A stretch of 64,000 nucleotides of DNA, from NCBI RefSeq assembly GCF_021391395.1, contig NZ_CP090059.1:62001-126000 (forward strand), written 5' to 3'. The notes below the pieces were generated by a model. That model was not told where the DNA came from. It did not search any database and worked only from the letters and a program-made list of their open reading frames with translations. Positions within the stretch are counted from its first letter, which is position 1; every line of letters begins with the position of its first letter. The stretch is from Sphingomonas cannabina (lineage in GTDB: Bacteria > Pseudomonadota > Alphaproteobacteria > Sphingomonadales > Sphingomonadaceae). Below, in pieces: positions 33,714 to 44,802 of the stretch. Made by a program: the position numbers and the translations under genes.

Positions 33714-34742
33714 ATGACTGATTCCTCGATCGGCCGCGAGCGTCTCGCCCGGCGCATGGCGCGCGGCGCGCAGTTCCTCGGCTCCGACGTCGCGATCCTG
33801 TGCGGCGCCATGTCCTGGGTGTCCGAGCGCAACCTCGTCGCCGCCATCTCCAATGCGGGCGGCTTCGGCCTGATCGCGTGCGGGGCGATGAGCCCCGAGC
33901 TGCTCGACGCCGAGATCGCCGGGACCAAGGCGCTGACCGGCCGACCGTTCGGCGTCAATCTGATCACCATGCACCCGCAGCTGTTCGACCTGATCGAGGT
34001 CTGCGCCAGGCACCGGGTGAGCCATGTCGTGCTCGCGGGCGGGCTGCCGCCGGCGGGGAGTCTCGACGCGATCAAGGGCAACGGCGCCAAGCTGATCTGC
34101 TTTGCCCCGGCGCTGGCGCTGGCGAAGAAGCTGATCCGCTCGGGCGTCGATGCGCTGGTGATCGAGGGGATGGAGGCCGGCGGTCATATCGGCCCGGTCT
34201 CGACCAGCGTGCTCGCGCAGGAAATCCTGCCCGAGGTCGCCGCCGACGTGCCCGTGTTCGTCGCCGGCGGCATCGGCCGGGGCGAGGCGATCGCGGGCTA
34301 TCTCGACATGGGCGCCGCCGGCGTGCAGCTCGGCACCCGCTTCGTCTGCGCGGCCGAGAGCATCGCGCACCCCAACTTCAAGAAGGCGTTCCTCCGCGCC
34401 TCGGCCCGCGATGCGGTCGCCAGCGTCCAGGTCGATCCGCGGCTGCCGGTGATCCCGGTGCGTGCGCTCAAGAACGCCGGCACAGAGCTGTTCACCGCCA
34501 AGCAGCGCGAGGTGGCGCAGGCGCTCGACGAAGGCGGCATCGAGATGGCGGAGGCGCAGCTCCAGATCGAGCATTACTGGGCCGGGGCGCTGCGCCGCGC
34601 GGTGATCGACGGCGACGTCGAGCACGGCAGCCTGATGGCCGGCCAGTCGGTCGGCATGGTGACCAGGGAGGAGCCGGTCGCCGAGATCGTCGCCACGCTG
34701 ATGGTCGAGGCCGCGCATGCGCTGGAGAAGCGGGCGGGGTGA
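33714..34742 (+). CDS. Nitronate monooxygenase-family flavoprotein
   Basis: This 342-residue FMN-binding TIM-barrel protein of the 2-nitropropane dioxygenase family has NAGGFGLIACGAM, VIEGMEAGGHIGP and VFVAGGIGRGEAIAGYLDMGAAGVQLGTRF. It may oxidise nitronates or be an enoyl-reductase (FabK) relative. Its 3' end is 1 nt before the next ATG. Confidence 0.83.
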   Translation: MTDSSIGRERLARRMARGAQFLGSDVAILCGAMSWVSERNLVAAISNAGGFGLIACGAMSPELLDAEIAGTKALTGRPFGVNLITMHPQLFDLIEVCARHRVSHVVLAGGLPPAGSLDAIKGNGAKLICFAPALALAKKLIRSGVDALVIEGMEAGGHIGPVSTSVLAQEILPEVAADVPVFVAGGIGRGEAIAGYLDMGAAGVQLGTRFVCAAESIAHPNFKKAFLRASARDAVASVQVDPRLPVIPVRALKNAGTELFTAKQREVAQALDEGGIEMAEAQLQIEHYWAGALRRAVIDGDVEHGSLMAGQSVGMVTREEPVAEIVATLMVEAAHALEKRAG

Positions 34743-34743
34743 C

Positions 34744-35328
34744 ATGGAGCAGCGGAATGGCCTTCCGATCCGCGCCTTCGCCAATGTCGCCGATTGGGAG
34801 GAATGGCTCGCCGTGCAGCCGCGGACCTCGCCGGGGGTGTGGCTGAAGTTCGCGAAGGCCGGCAATCCGGAATCCTCGGTCACCAAGGCGCAGGCGATCG
34901 ACGCCGCGCTGATACACGGCTGGATCGACGGTCAGCTCGCCCCCTATGACGACGCCTGGTTCCTCACCCGCTTCACCCCGCGCAAACCACGCAGCAAATG
35001 GTCGGCGAACAACCGGGCGCGGGCGATCGAGCTGATCGCCGATGGACGGATGGCGGCCGCCGGGCAGGCCGAAATCGATCGCGCGAAGGCTGATGGTCGC
35101 TGGGATGCCGCCTATGCGTCGGCCTCGGCCGCCGAAGTGCCCGACGATCTCGCCGCCGCCCTGGACGCCGAACCGGCCGCGCGCAGCTTCTTCGATACGC
35201 TGACCGGCGCCAATCGCTACGCGATCCTTCATCGCATTCACGACGCAAAGAAGCCTGAAACGCGCGCGGCGCGGATCGCCAAGTTCGTGGCGATGTGCGC
35301 GGCGGGCCAGACGATCCACGGGAAATAG
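34744..35328 (+). CDS. YdeI/OmpD-associated-family protein
   Basis: This 194-residue protein fits the YdeI family (WLKFAKAGNPESSVTKAQAIDAALIHGWIDGQLAPYDDAWFLTRFTPRKPRSKWSANNRARAIELIADGRM, with C-terminal helices). The biochemical role is unsettled. ATG 34744 begins the conserved region and directly follows the flavoprotein stop, so the two are probably co-transcribed. Confidence 0.82.
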   Translation: MEQRNGLPIRAFANVADWEEWLAVQPRTSPGVWLKFAKAGNPESSVTKAQAIDAALIHGWIDGQLAPYDDAWFLTRFTPRKPRSKWSANNRARAIELIADGRMAAAGQAEIDRAKADGRWDAAYASASAAEVPDDLAAALDAEPAARSFFDTLTGANRYAILHRIHDAKKPETRAARIAKFVAMCAAGQTIHGK

Positions 35329-35443
35329 AGCCAGCCTTACAGCGCGATGGTCGGGCTTATCGGCGTCACCCGACGCGACCTGGCCCAGATTCGCGCCAGA
35401 TATCGAGCGAGCCGTTCAGGCCCGGCCGCACCCGCTCGCCGGC

Positions 35444-35764
35444 TCAATCGTCGCAATATTCCCAGCGGCCGGCGTTGCAGGCGGCGACGGCGCGGCGCCA
35501 GGCCGCCATCTTGCGCCTGTATTCCGCATGGGCGTCGGCATAGGTGTCGCGCGCGTCGCGATAGTTCTGCCAATTCCTGCCGTCGCGCCGGCGGACATAG
35601 TCGAGCTGATCCTGGTTCATCCGCCTGATGGTCGCGCTATCGCGTGCGCGCGCCGCGGCGCTGCGCATGGCCGGATCGCGGGGGTCGTCGGCATGCGCCG
35701 CCGCCGGCAGGAGCGTCGCACTCATGGCCAGCGCGCAGGCAAACGAACCGAACTTCATGATCAT
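35444..35764 (-). CDS. Small secreted protein of unknown function
   Basis: This 106-residue protein has a signal peptide (MKFGSFACALAMSATLLPAAAHA) and a mature part that is strongly charged and helical with many Arg and Asp and two Cys near the C terminus. GAGGGGG precedes ATG 35764; ATG 35758 is also possible. Family not recognised. Confidence 0.65.
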   Translation of the reverse strand: MIMKFGSFACALAMSATLLPAAAHADDPRDPAMRSAAARARDSATIRRMNQDQLDYVRRRDGRNWQNYRDARDTYADAHAEYRRKMAAWRRAVAACNAGRWEYCDD

Positions 35765-35900
35765 GCGGCCCCCTCAGTGCCCTCGCTACCGCTATTTGCC
35801 CGCAAGCTGCCGCAAAGCAATCGATTTGCGACGAGCGGGCGGCAGGCAACCGTTGCAGCTATCGCTTGCGTTGGCACCGGCCCCGTCTATCTGATAGGCC

Positions 35901-38180
35901 ATGGCCCTCACCGCCGCCGCCTCCGCCCGCGAGATCCTGGTCCGCCTTCACGACGTGATGGCGGCGCGGACCAGCGCGCAGGCGAAGCTCAACGCGGTGG
36001 TCGACATCATCGGCGAGGCGTTGGAGAGCGAGGTCTGCTCGATCTACCTGCTGCGCGAAGGCGTGCTCGAGCTGTTCGCGACGCGCGGGCTCGATGCGGC
36101 GGCGGTGCACGTCACCAAGCTGGCGCCCGGCGAAGGCCTGGTCGGGACGATCGCCGGCAATGTCGAGACGCTCAACCTCGACGAGGCCGCCAGCCATCCC
36201 GACTTCGCCTATCGGCCGGAGACGGGCGAGGAACGCTTCCACAGTTTCGCCGGCGTGCCGATCATCCGCCGCGAGCGTGCGGTGGGCGTGCTCGCGGTCC
36301 AGCATGTCGAGCCCAGGCGCTACGACGACGTCGAGATCGAGGCGCTGCAGACGGTGGCGATGGTGCTGAGCGAGCTGATCGCCAACGCCGGCCTGATCGA
36401 CATGACCGGCGGCGGCACCACCCGGCCGCAGTCGACCGCGACCGCGCGGATCAGCGGCTTCAAGCTGGTCGACGGCATGGGCGCGGGCGTCGCGGTGTTC
36501 CACCAGCCGCGCATCGTCATCGAGCATACCGTCGCCGAGGACATCGAGGAGGAGCGGCGCCGCGTCTATTCCGCCTTCGACAAGATGCGCGACCAGATCG
36601 AGCGCATGGCGGCGCAGGCCGAGTTCGGCGTCGGCGGCGAGCATGACGAGGTGCTCGAGACCTACAAGATGTTCGCCTATGACGAGGGCTGGTCGCGCCG
36701 CATCAACGAGGCGATCGACAGCGGCCTGACCGCCGAGGCGGCGATCGAGCGCGTGCAGCAGCGCACGCGGATGCGGATGCGCGAGATCGACGATCCGCTG
36801 CTCCGCGACCGCATGCACGACCTGGAGGATCTCTCCAACCGGCTGCTGCGTATCGTCTCGGGCCGGCTCGGCACCGCGGCGCAGATGGGCCTCCGGGAGG
36901 ATTCGATCCTGCTGGCGCGCAACCTGGGGCCGGCCGAGCTGCTCGAATACGACCGGCGGCGGCTCAAGGGCGTGGTGCTGGAGGAGGGCAGCCTCACCGC
37001 GCACGTCACCATCGTCGCGCGGGCGATGGGCGTGCCGGTGCTCGGCCGCGCACGCGACCTCCGCCGGCTGGTGGCGGAAGGCGACAAGCTGCTGCTCGAC
37101 GTCACTGCCGAGAGCCTGATCGTCCGTCCCTCGACGGCGATGGAGGAGGCGTTCGAGGCCAAGCTGGCGCTGGGGCAGAAGCGCCGTGCCGCCTTCGCCG
37201 CGCTCCGCGACCAGCCGCCGGTCACCAAGGACGGGCACAGGGTCACGGTGATGATGAACGCGGGCCTGCGCGACGACGTCGCCGCGCTGGACCTGAGCGG
37301 GGCCGACGGCATCGGGCTGTTCCGCACCGAGTTCCAGTTCCTCGTCTCGGCGACGCTGCCGCAGCGCGAGCGCCAGCAGCGGCTGTATCGCGACGTGCTC
37401 GACGCCGCGGCGGACAAGCCGGTCACCTTCCGCACCGTCGACATCGGCGGGGACAAGGCGCTGCCCTACCTCAACCACGACGAGATGGGCGAGGAGGAGA
37501 ACCCGGCGATGGGCTGGCGCGCGCTGCGCCTGGCACTGGAGCGCGAGGGGCTGATGAAGGCGCAGGCGCGCGCGCTGATCGAGGCGGCGGCCGGGCGGCA
37601 GCTCAACGTCATGTTCCCGATGGTGAGCGAACCCTGGGAGTTCGACGAGGCCAAGGCGCTGTTCGAGGCACAGCGCGAATGGCTGGCCGGCCGCAACCGC
37701 AAGATGCCGCACGAGATCCGCTACGGCGCGATGCTGGAGGTGCCGGCGCTGGCCGAGGTGCTCGACCAGCTGCTGCCGCGGCTCGACTTCCTGTCGGTCG
37801 GGACCAACGACCTCACCCAGTTCCTGTTCGCGGCCGACCGCGCGCATCCCAAGCTGGCGCTGCGCTACGACTGGCTGAGCCCTTCGATCCTGCGCTTCCT
37901 CGCCCGCGTCGCGGCGCCGGCGCAGGCGCTGGGCAAGCCGCTTGCCGTCTGCGGCGAGATGGGCGGGCGGCCGCTTGAGGCGATGGCGCTGATCGGGCTC
38001 GGCATCGATCGCATCTCGATCACCCCGGCGGCGGTGGGGCCGATCAAGGCGATGGTGCGCAGCCTCGACCGCGCTGCGATCATGGCGCAGATGCAGGAGT
38101 GGCTCGCCGCGCCGCCGTCGCGCGACCTGAGGGGTGTGCTGGAAGAATGGGCGCGGGCGCACGGGGTCGTGCTCGACTAG
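35901..38180 (+). CDS. ptsP: PTS-Ntr phosphotransferase EI-Ntr (PtsP)
   Basis: This 759-residue protein has an N-terminal GAF domain (about residues 15-155), the EI N domain with phospho-acceptor His368 (LTAHVTIVARAMGVPVL), and a PEP-binding barrel with DGIGLFRTEFQFL, SVGTNDLTQF and catalytic Cys684 (VCGEMGG). It takes phosphate from PEP and starts the nitrogen PTS relay to NPr and EIIA-Ntr. No partner gene is in view. Position after lysC is common in alphaproteobacteria. Confidence 0.94.
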   Translation: MALTAAASAREILVRLHDVMAARTSAQAKLNAVVDIIGEALESEVCSIYLLREGVLELFATRGLDAAAVHVTKLAPGEGLVGTIAGNVETLNLDEAASHPDFAYRPETGEERFHSFAGVPIIRRERAVGVLAVQHVEPRRYDDVEIEALQTVAMVLSELIANAGLIDMTGGGTTRPQSTATARISGFKLVDGMGAGVAVFHQPRIVIEHTVAEDIEEERRRVYSAFDKMRDQIERMAAQAEFGVGGEHDEVLETYKMFAYDEGWSRRINEAIDSGLTAEAAIERVQQRTRMRMREIDDPLLRDRMHDLEDLSNRLLRIVSGRLGTAAQMGLREDSILLARNLGPAELLEYDRRRLKGVVLEEGSLTAHVTIVARAMGVPVLGRARDLRRLVAEGDKLLLDVTAESLIVRPSTAMEEAFEAKLALGQKRRAAFAALRDQPPVTKDGHRVTVMMNAGLRDDVAALDLSGADGIGLFRTEFQFLVSATLPQRERQQRLYRDVLDAAADKPVTFRTVDIGGDKALPYLNHDEMGEEENPAMGWRALRLALEREGLMKAQARALIEAAAGRQLNVMFPMVSEPWEFDEAKALFEAQREWLAGRNRKMPHEIRYGAMLEVPALAEVLDQLLPRLDFLSVGTNDLTQFLFAADRAHPKLALRYDWLSPSILRFLARVAAPAQALGKPLAVCGEMGGRPLEAMALIGLGIDRISITPAAVGPIKAMVRSLDRAAIMAQMQEWLAAPPSRDLRGVLEEWARAHGVVLD

Positions 38181-38203
38181 TCTTCTTAGATCGAAGCGTG
38201 TCA

Positions 38204-38280
38204 GTGCTCCTGCGAAAGCAGGAGCCCAGGATCACTGCCGACCCGCTTGCGGCCTGCGCTCCTGCTTTCACAGGAGCACG
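38204..38280. repeat. Double-hairpin palindromic repeat, copy 3
   Basis: Arms 38204-38225 and 38258-38280 (GCTCCTGCTTTCACAGGAGCACG) repeat copies 1 and 2; the right arm has A in place of G, weakening its own hairpin. It lies 23 nt after the ptsP stop. Confidence 0.85.
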
Positions 38281-38416
38281 ATTTGACTTCATCAGAGCCG
38301 ACTCCGGAGTTCGGGTTCGGCACCGAATCGCGCTTTTCCGCCATTGACAAGCGCTTCGGGGCCATGGGACACACCCGCGCGCCGCAGTTCGTGGCGTGGC
38401 CCCCACGGAGACGGCG

Positions 38417-39247
38417 ATGGTCGAAGGCGAGGCGCAAGGCGACGCGAATTTGTTCCCGAAACAGTCGGGCGAGGTCCTGCGCGACGCGCGGATCGCGCAG
38501 GGGCTGGAGATCGCCGACGTCGCCGCCCGCACGCGCATCCCTCAGCGCCATCTCGAGGCGATCGAGGCGAGCAACTATGCGAGCCTGCCGTCGACCACCT
38601 ATGCGATCGGCTTCGCCAAGGCCTATGCCCGCGCGGTCGGCGTCGACGAGGTGACGCTCGGCACGCAGGTGCGGGGTGAGCTGTCGATGCTGCCGAGCCG
38701 CGAGCCGGCGACGCCGATCTACGAGGCCGACGAACCCTCGCGCACGCCGCCGAGCGGGCTGGTGTGGGGCGGGGCGCTGCTCGCGCTGCTGATCCTGGCC
38801 GGCATCGGCCTGTGGTACGGCACCGGCATCTTCCGCGGCGACAGTGCGCCCACCGCGGCCGAGGCGACTGCGGAGCCTCAGGCGGCGCCGGCCGACACGG
38901 CGACCGTGGCGGTGCCGACGCCCGCGCCGACGCCGGCCGGCGGCCAGGTCACGCTCACCGCGACCGACGAGGTGTGGGTGCGCATCTATGACGCGGCGAA
39001 CAATACGCTGCTGATAAAGACGCTGGCGCCCGGCGAGCGCTACGACGTGCCGATGGATGCCAACGGGCCGATGATCAACATCGGCCGGCCGGACAAGCTC
39101 GACGTCACCGTCAACGGCTCGAAGGTGGCGCCGCTCGGCAACGGCAAGGTCGCGATCAAGGACGTGCCGATCAGCGCCGCCGCCTTGCTCGCGCGCGGCG
39201 CGGCGCCGGCTGAGGCCGGTGGGTCGAACACGACCGCCGCACCCTGA
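38417..39247 (+). CDS. RodZ-like helix-turn-helix membrane protein
   Basis: This 276-residue protein has a cytoplasmic HTH_25 domain (17-80; LRDARIAQGLEIADVAARTRIPQRHLEAIE), a transmembrane helix (115-134), a Pro/Ala/Thr linker and a C-terminal DUF4115 domain. This is the architecture of RodZ, which links MreB to the elongasome. GGAG lies 6 nt before ATG 38417, better than a GTG at 38396. Confidence 0.83.
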   Translation: MVEGEAQGDANLFPKQSGEVLRDARIAQGLEIADVAARTRIPQRHLEAIEASNYASLPSTTYAIGFAKAYARAVGVDEVTLGTQVRGELSMLPSREPATPIYEADEPSRTPPSGLVWGGALLALLILAGIGLWYGTGIFRGDSAPTAAEATAEPQAAPADTATVAVPTPAPTPAGGQVTLTATDEVWVRIYDAANNTLLIKTLAPGERYDVPMDANGPMINIGRPDKLDVTVNGSKVAPLGNGKVAIKDVPISAAALLARGAAPAEAGGSNTTAAP

Positions 39248-39309
39248 TACTGGCGGCATGACGCCAAAGCTGCGATAGGGGCGCCCTGGGTTCGAGACAC
39301 CGGGGATTG

Positions 39310-40230
39310 ATGAGGATGCGTATCGTTTTGGCCGCAGCGCTGGTTGCCGCAACGCTCGGGTTCGCCGCTCCGGCGCAGGCGCAGAGCGGGCTCGAGGGAC
39401 GGGTGGGCAAGCTCGAGAGCGAGATGCGCGCGGTGCAGCGCAAGGTGTTCCCGGGCGGCGCCGGGATGACGGTCGAGCCGCAGATCACCGCGCCGCAGGC
39501 CCCGATCGCCGAACCGGGCACGCCGGCGGGCGGCGGGCTCGTCGACCTGACCGCGCGGGTGAGTGCGCTGGAAGCGGGCGTGCGCAACGTCACCGGGCAG
39601 GTCGAGCAGGCCAACTACCGGGTCCGCCAGCTTGAGGAGGCGTTCAACGCCTATAAAACCGCGACCGACGCACGGCTGAAGGCGCTGGAGGGCGGCGGCG
39701 TCCCGGCAGGCGATGCCCCCGCGGTGGGCGGGCCGGCCGAGGCTGCGCCGCCGCCGGTCACGCCGACCCGCCCGGCGGCGTCCGCGGGCGCCGATCCGGC
39801 ACGCGCCGCCGCGGCCGGGATCGAGCGTCCCAAGACCGGCGATGAGGCCGAGGACGGCTATGTCTACGGCTATCGCCTGTGGCAGGCGAAGCTCTATCCC
39901 GAGGCGGAGGCGGCGCTGAAGACGGTCGCCGACAAGTTCCCCAAGCACCGCCGCGCGAGCTATGCCCAGAACCTGCTCGGCCGCGCCTATCTGGACGAGG
40001 GCAAGCCCAACCTTGCGACGCTCGCCTTCTACGACAGCTACAAGAAGTTCCCGGACGGCGAGCGGGCGCCGGACAGCCTGTTCTACCTGGCGCAGGCGCT
40101 GGTCCAGCTCAAGAAGCCGGCGGATGCATGCAAGGTCTACAGCGAGCTGAGCTCGGTTTATGCCGGCAAGATCACGACCGCCATGGCCGCCGACATCGCC
40201 AAGGGTCGCGCGGCTGCCAAGTGCCAGTGA
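39310..40230 (+). CDS. Tol-Pal-associated periplasmic protein CpoB/YbgF
   Basis: This 306-residue protein has a signal peptide (RIVLAAALVAATLGFAAPAQA), an N-terminal coiled coil (LEGRVGKLESEMRAVQRKV), a variable Pro/Ala linker and a C-terminal TPR region (YVYGYRLWQAKLYPEAEAALKTVADKFPKHRRASYAQNLLGRAYLDEGKPNLA). CpoB coordinates outer-membrane constriction with peptidoglycan synthesis. ATG 39310 chosen; 39316 is possible. Confidence 0.88.
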   Translation: MRMRIVLAAALVAATLGFAAPAQAQSGLEGRVGKLESEMRAVQRKVFPGGAGMTVEPQITAPQAPIAEPGTPAGGGLVDLTARVSALEAGVRNVTGQVEQANYRVRQLEEAFNAYKTATDARLKALEGGGVPAGDAPAVGGPAEAAPPPVTPTRPAASAGADPARAAAAGIERPKTGDEAEDGYVYGYRLWQAKLYPEAEAALKTVADKFPKHRRASYAQNLLGRAYLDEGKPNLATLAFYDSYKKFPDGERAPDSLFYLAQALVQLKKPADACKVYSELSSVYAGKITTAMAADIAKGRAAAKCQ

Positions 40231-40231
40231 C

Positions 40232-41206
40232 GTGACCGGCCCCGAGCGTTTCGCCGTCGACGTCGCGGCGGCGCTCGGGCGCGGGCTGGATGAAGGCGAG
40301 CGGCTGGCACTTGCCGTCTCCGGCGGGCCTGACAGCATGGCGATGCTGGCGCTGGCGCATGCCGCCTTTCCCGGGCGCGTAGTCGCCGCCACCGTCGATC
40401 ACCGCCTCCGTGCCGCCTCCGCCGAGGAAGCGGCGATGGTCGCCGCCTGGTGCAGTGGGCGTGGCATTCCCCACGCCACGCTCGTTCCGGCCGAGCCGAT
40501 CGCCGGCGCCAGCATCCAGGCGCGGGCGCGCGAGGCGCGCTATGCGCTGCTCAGTGGCTGGGCGGAGGAGCAAGGCGCCGCGGCGCTGCTCACCGCGCAT
40601 CATCGCGACGATCAAGCCGAGACCCTCCTGATGCGCGCGGCGCGAGGGTCGGGCGTGGCCGGGCTCGCTGCGGTCCGGGTGCGGCGCGATCTGGGTGTGG
40701 TGCCGCTGATCCGTCCGCTGCTCGACTGGAGCCGGGCCGAGCTGCGCGCGATCGTGGAGGCGGGTGGCCTGCCGTTCGTCGACGACCCCAGCAACCGCGA
40801 CGACGCGTTCGACCGCACGCGCGTGCGGCGCCTGCTGGAGGAGAACCGCTGGTTCGACGCCGCCGGGCTCGCTCGCAGCGCCGCGCACCTCGCCGAGGCG
40901 GAACAGGCGCTCGCCGCCTGGCTCGACCAGCTCTGGGCGGAGCGGGCGCGGATCGACGGGGCCGCTCTGACCTTCGACCCGGCCGGCCTGCCGCGCGAGC
41001 TTCGCCGCCGGGCGGTGCGCCGCGGAATCGCCGAGATCCGTCGCACGGCGGGCATCACCGCCCCCGCCTGGTCCGACGCCACCAATGTCGAGCCGCTGCT
41101 CGACGCGCTCGACGGCGGCCGCGGCGCGACGCAGGCCGGAGTGGCGATCCGCTCCTCCCGCGGGCGTTGGCGTTTCGCCGCAGCCCCGCCGCGGCGTCCG
41201 CACTGA
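40232..41206 (+). CDS. tilS: tRNA(Ile)-lysidine synthase TilS
   Basis: This 324-residue N-type ATP pyrophosphatase has the PP-loop SGGPDS (30-35), VDHRLRAASAEEAAMV and TAHHRDDQAETLLMRAARGSG. It makes lysidine at position 34 of tRNA-Ile(CAT), which is essential. The GTG at 40232 lies 2 nt after the cpoB stop and begins the conserved sequence, though its ribosome-binding site is weak. The C-terminal domain is short. Confidence 0.9.
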   Translation: MTGPERFAVDVAAALGRGLDEGERLALAVSGGPDSMAMLALAHAAFPGRVVAATVDHRLRAASAEEAAMVAAWCSGRGIPHATLVPAEPIAGASIQARAREARYALLSGWAEEQGAAALLTAHHRDDQAETLLMRAARGSGVAGLAAVRVRRDLGVVPLIRPLLDWSRAELRAIVEAGGLPFVDDPSNRDDAFDRTRVRRLLEENRWFDAAGLARSAAHLAEAEQALAAWLDQLWAERARIDGAALTFDPAGLPRELRRRAVRRGIAEIRRTAGITAPAWSDATNVEPLLDALDGGRGATQAGVAIRSSRGRWRFAAAPPRRPH

Positions 41207-41286
41207 TCGACCCGATCCCTCGTCCGTTCCATTGCCATTAACCCGGCAAGTCCTATCTTATCGGGCGGAAAGGTGATTCCCACGCG

Positions 41287-43251
<1,965 letters not shown>

Positions 43252-43287
43252 TCGCGGGCCGATTGACGGCTGACTCTGTGCTCCTAG

Positions 43288-43320
43288 CCCTCCCGCATCG
43301 AAAGGTGCGGGAGGGTTTTT
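43288..43320 (+). terminator. Rho-independent terminator after ftsH
   Basis: CCCTCCCGCA (43288-43297) pairs with TGCGGGAGGG (43306-43315) over an 8-nt loop and is followed by TTTTT, a textbook intrinsic terminator. Confidence 0.92.
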
Positions 43321-43321
43321 C

Positions 43322-43429
43322 ATGAGACTTGCCGGGCTGGCGCTCGCGCTGGCGATGGCGGTCGTTCCGGCGGCGGTGGCGCAGCAGCCGCCGACGACGG
43401 TCGCCGATTTCATCGCCACCTGTCGCTGA
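43322..43429 (+). pseudogene. Truncated gene for a secreted protein (35 codons left)
   Basis: The frame encodes a clean signal peptide (MRLAGLALALAMAVVPAAVA) and then QQPPTTVADFIATCR before a stop. From memory, sphingomonads often carry a small secreted protein after ftsH that begins TTVADFLA and continues for 60-80 more residues; nothing like that continues here. The break falls at the presumed left edge of the decayed element. A real 35-residue peptide is possible but less likely. Confidence 0.5.
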
Positions 43430-43443
43430 TGCCAGCGGAGGAC
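43427..43443 (+). other. Possible degraded attachment-site repeat (left)
   Basis: TGATGCCAGCGGAGGAC resembles TGGTGCCCAGAAGAGGAC at the 3' end of tRNA-Leu(CAG) (47441-47458) in the same orientation: 14 identical positions with one gap. It lies where the truncated secreted-protein gene ends. The match is imperfect and could be chance. Confidence 0.25.
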
Positions 43444-43797
43444 AAGTTCAGCATCGTGCTTACTCGCCGCAGCATGTTCGCAATCATTATCGCTGTTGCG
43501 GCGCCGGTGTTGTTATGGGCCGTTCCCCCGATCGCGGGGCGCTCGAATCTTCTGTGGCTGCTCGCAGTTTTCGTTCCGGGACCGTGGGCTATTTGGCACT
43601 TGGCCAGGCAACTCTACACCGCCGCGATGCACGGTTACGTCGTGACCGGCGTTCCAGAAAAGCGGGTATATCGGGATGACGCTCCGAGCCTCTACAGAAA
43701 CAATGTCATCGCCTATATCATCCTGTTCCCTATCGTGGCGGCCGGTGTCGTGATCATGATGCTGAACGCCCTCCAGGCAGAGCATCTCATCCGCTGA
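43429..43797 (+). CDS. Membrane protein of unknown function
   Basis: This 122-residue protein has three hydrophobic segments (FAIIIAVAAPVLLWAVPPIAG; LLWLLAVFVPGPWAIWHLA; IAYIILFPIVAAGVVIMMLNAL) with a polar loop before the last. Its base composition is lower in GC than the surrounding core genes. The ATG overlaps the stop of the truncated gene; ATG 43474 is an alternative. Family not recognised. Confidence 0.5.
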   Translation: MPAEDKFSIVLTRRSMFAIIIAVAAPVLLWAVPPIAGRSNLLWLLAVFVPGPWAIWHLARQLYTAAMHGYVVTGVPEKRVYRDDAPSLYRNNVIAYIILFPIVAAGVVIMMLNALQAEHLIR

Positions 43798-44240
43798 CGT
43801 GGAGCAGCCATTTTCCACTCGTTGCAGGCACGTCAGCACGCTGACAGGCTGCGGAGATCAGCACTTCGCCGTCCTTCTCGCCGCAATCACATGCTCGCCG
43901 TAGAACAGCGAACCGTCAACGAGATCGTGTCGATCACGACATCACAGGCCTTGTCGGTCATCGTCTTGCGCAGCCGATGCGACAGGCAGAGGCCCGGTTC
44001 TCGCTATCGTGCGGCCCTCGAGCGTCCGGATCGCGCCGTCGCGGACCGCCCGCGCATTGTGAGGCGAGACAGCGAATGCTGACAGCTGGTCAAGGGCGGC
44101 GGTGGTGGCGTATCGCCTCGATCGCTTATTCGTCGACGCGGCCGGAGACCTGAAGCGAGCCGCCCGCGTGGCCGCGGCATCCGGAAGAACCGCGGTGGTT
44201 TCTCAATGGTCTCATACGACCTTTCCGGCCGGCCCGCCGA
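43798..44240. other. Gene-poor 443-bp stretch, probably decayed
   Basis: No complete gene with a convincing start and family was found. On the minus strand short open pieces in different frames (around 43830-44130) read like parts of a broken coding sequence, but I cannot name it. Nothing like a tRNA or terminator was seen. Confidence 0.4.
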
Positions 44241-44738
44241 TCAGCTCTCCCGACCGGGCGGAGCGATGTCGCGTCCAGCAGTGATGTCGCGGTTCATACC
44301 GTCGGCGAGCATCCGGAGCAGCCGCACCAGATCGTCGAAATCCTGCCGGCTCCAGTCGCGGAACATCTCGATCGCCAGCCGCTCGCGCGCGGCATCCAGG
44401 GCATCGGTCGCCGCCTTGCCGCGTTTGGTGATCACCGCCTCCCGCACACGACGATCCGCCGCGCTAGGGCGGCGCTCGACCAGGCCGAGCTCCTCGAGTC
44501 GTGCCACCTGACGGCTCACGGTCGTATAGTCGCGGCCGGCTTTCGCGGCGAGATCGACGACCCCGATCGGCCCCAGCCGCTCGATCCCCACGATGAGCGG
44601 GAAAAGCGCACGCTCGAGCGTAAGCCCGGCCAGCCGCAGGATTTCCTCGTCCCGCTCCGGCTCGTTGATCACCGCGACGATGTCGAGGAGCGAGCGGTGC
44701 AGTCGGGGGAGCACCTCCGAAATATGTGTATGATGCAC
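44241..44738 (-). CDS. MarR-family transcription regulator
   Basis: This 165-residue protein has the MarR winged helix (LGPIGVVDLAAKAGRDYTTVSRQVARLEELGLVERRPSAADRRVREAVITKRGKAATD). The GTG at 44738 is proposed as start, as it begins the family-length protein; the frame stays open further upstream across the operator region. It is divergent from the FAD monooxygenase gene and probably controls it. The palindrome at 44726-44738 overlaps its start, which suggests autoregulation. Confidence 0.85.
   Translation of the reverse strand: MHHTHISEVLPRLHRSLLDIVAVINEPERDEEILRLAGLTLERALFPLIVGIERLGPIGVVDLAAKAGRDYTTVSRQVARLEELGLVERRPSAADRRVREAVITKRGKAATDALDAARERLAIEMFRDWSRQDFDDLVRLLRMLADGMNRDITAGRDIAPPGRES
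44726..44738. promoter_or_regulatory. Operator-like palindrome at the marR start
   Basis: GTGTATGATGCAC has matching outer GTG/CAC and inner AT/AT, with one mismatched pair. It covers the proposed marR GTG start and lies 9 bp before the divergent -35 box. Confidence 0.45.
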
Positions 44739-44746
44739 TTTCTTTA

Positions 44747-44776
44747 TTGACACTGTCCGGCTCCCGATGGATATGT
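44747..44776 (+). promoter_or_regulatory. Sigma-70-type promoter of the FAD monooxygenase
   Basis: TTGACA (44747-44752), an 18-bp spacer, then ATATGT (44771-44776) give a good -35 and a moderate -10 box. Transcription would start near 44783, about 20 nt before ATG 44803. Confidence 0.55.
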
Positions 44777-44787
44777 GCAACTTACAC
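44775..44787. promoter_or_regulatory. Operator-like palindrome over the monooxygenase promoter
   Basis: GTGCAACTTACAC is an inverted repeat with GTG-AA and TT-CAC arms, resembling MarR-type half-sites. It overlaps the -10 box and start point, a position that would block transcription. It shares the GTG/CAC ends of the palindrome at 44726. Confidence 0.5.
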
Positions 44788-44802
44788 GCAATGGAGGCCA
44801 AC

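Noticed and set aside
35356-35363. Perfect GCCGATAA on the minus strand after the YdeI-family gene
   Set aside because: No TAAA-like box lies at the right distance and no gene follows in that direction.
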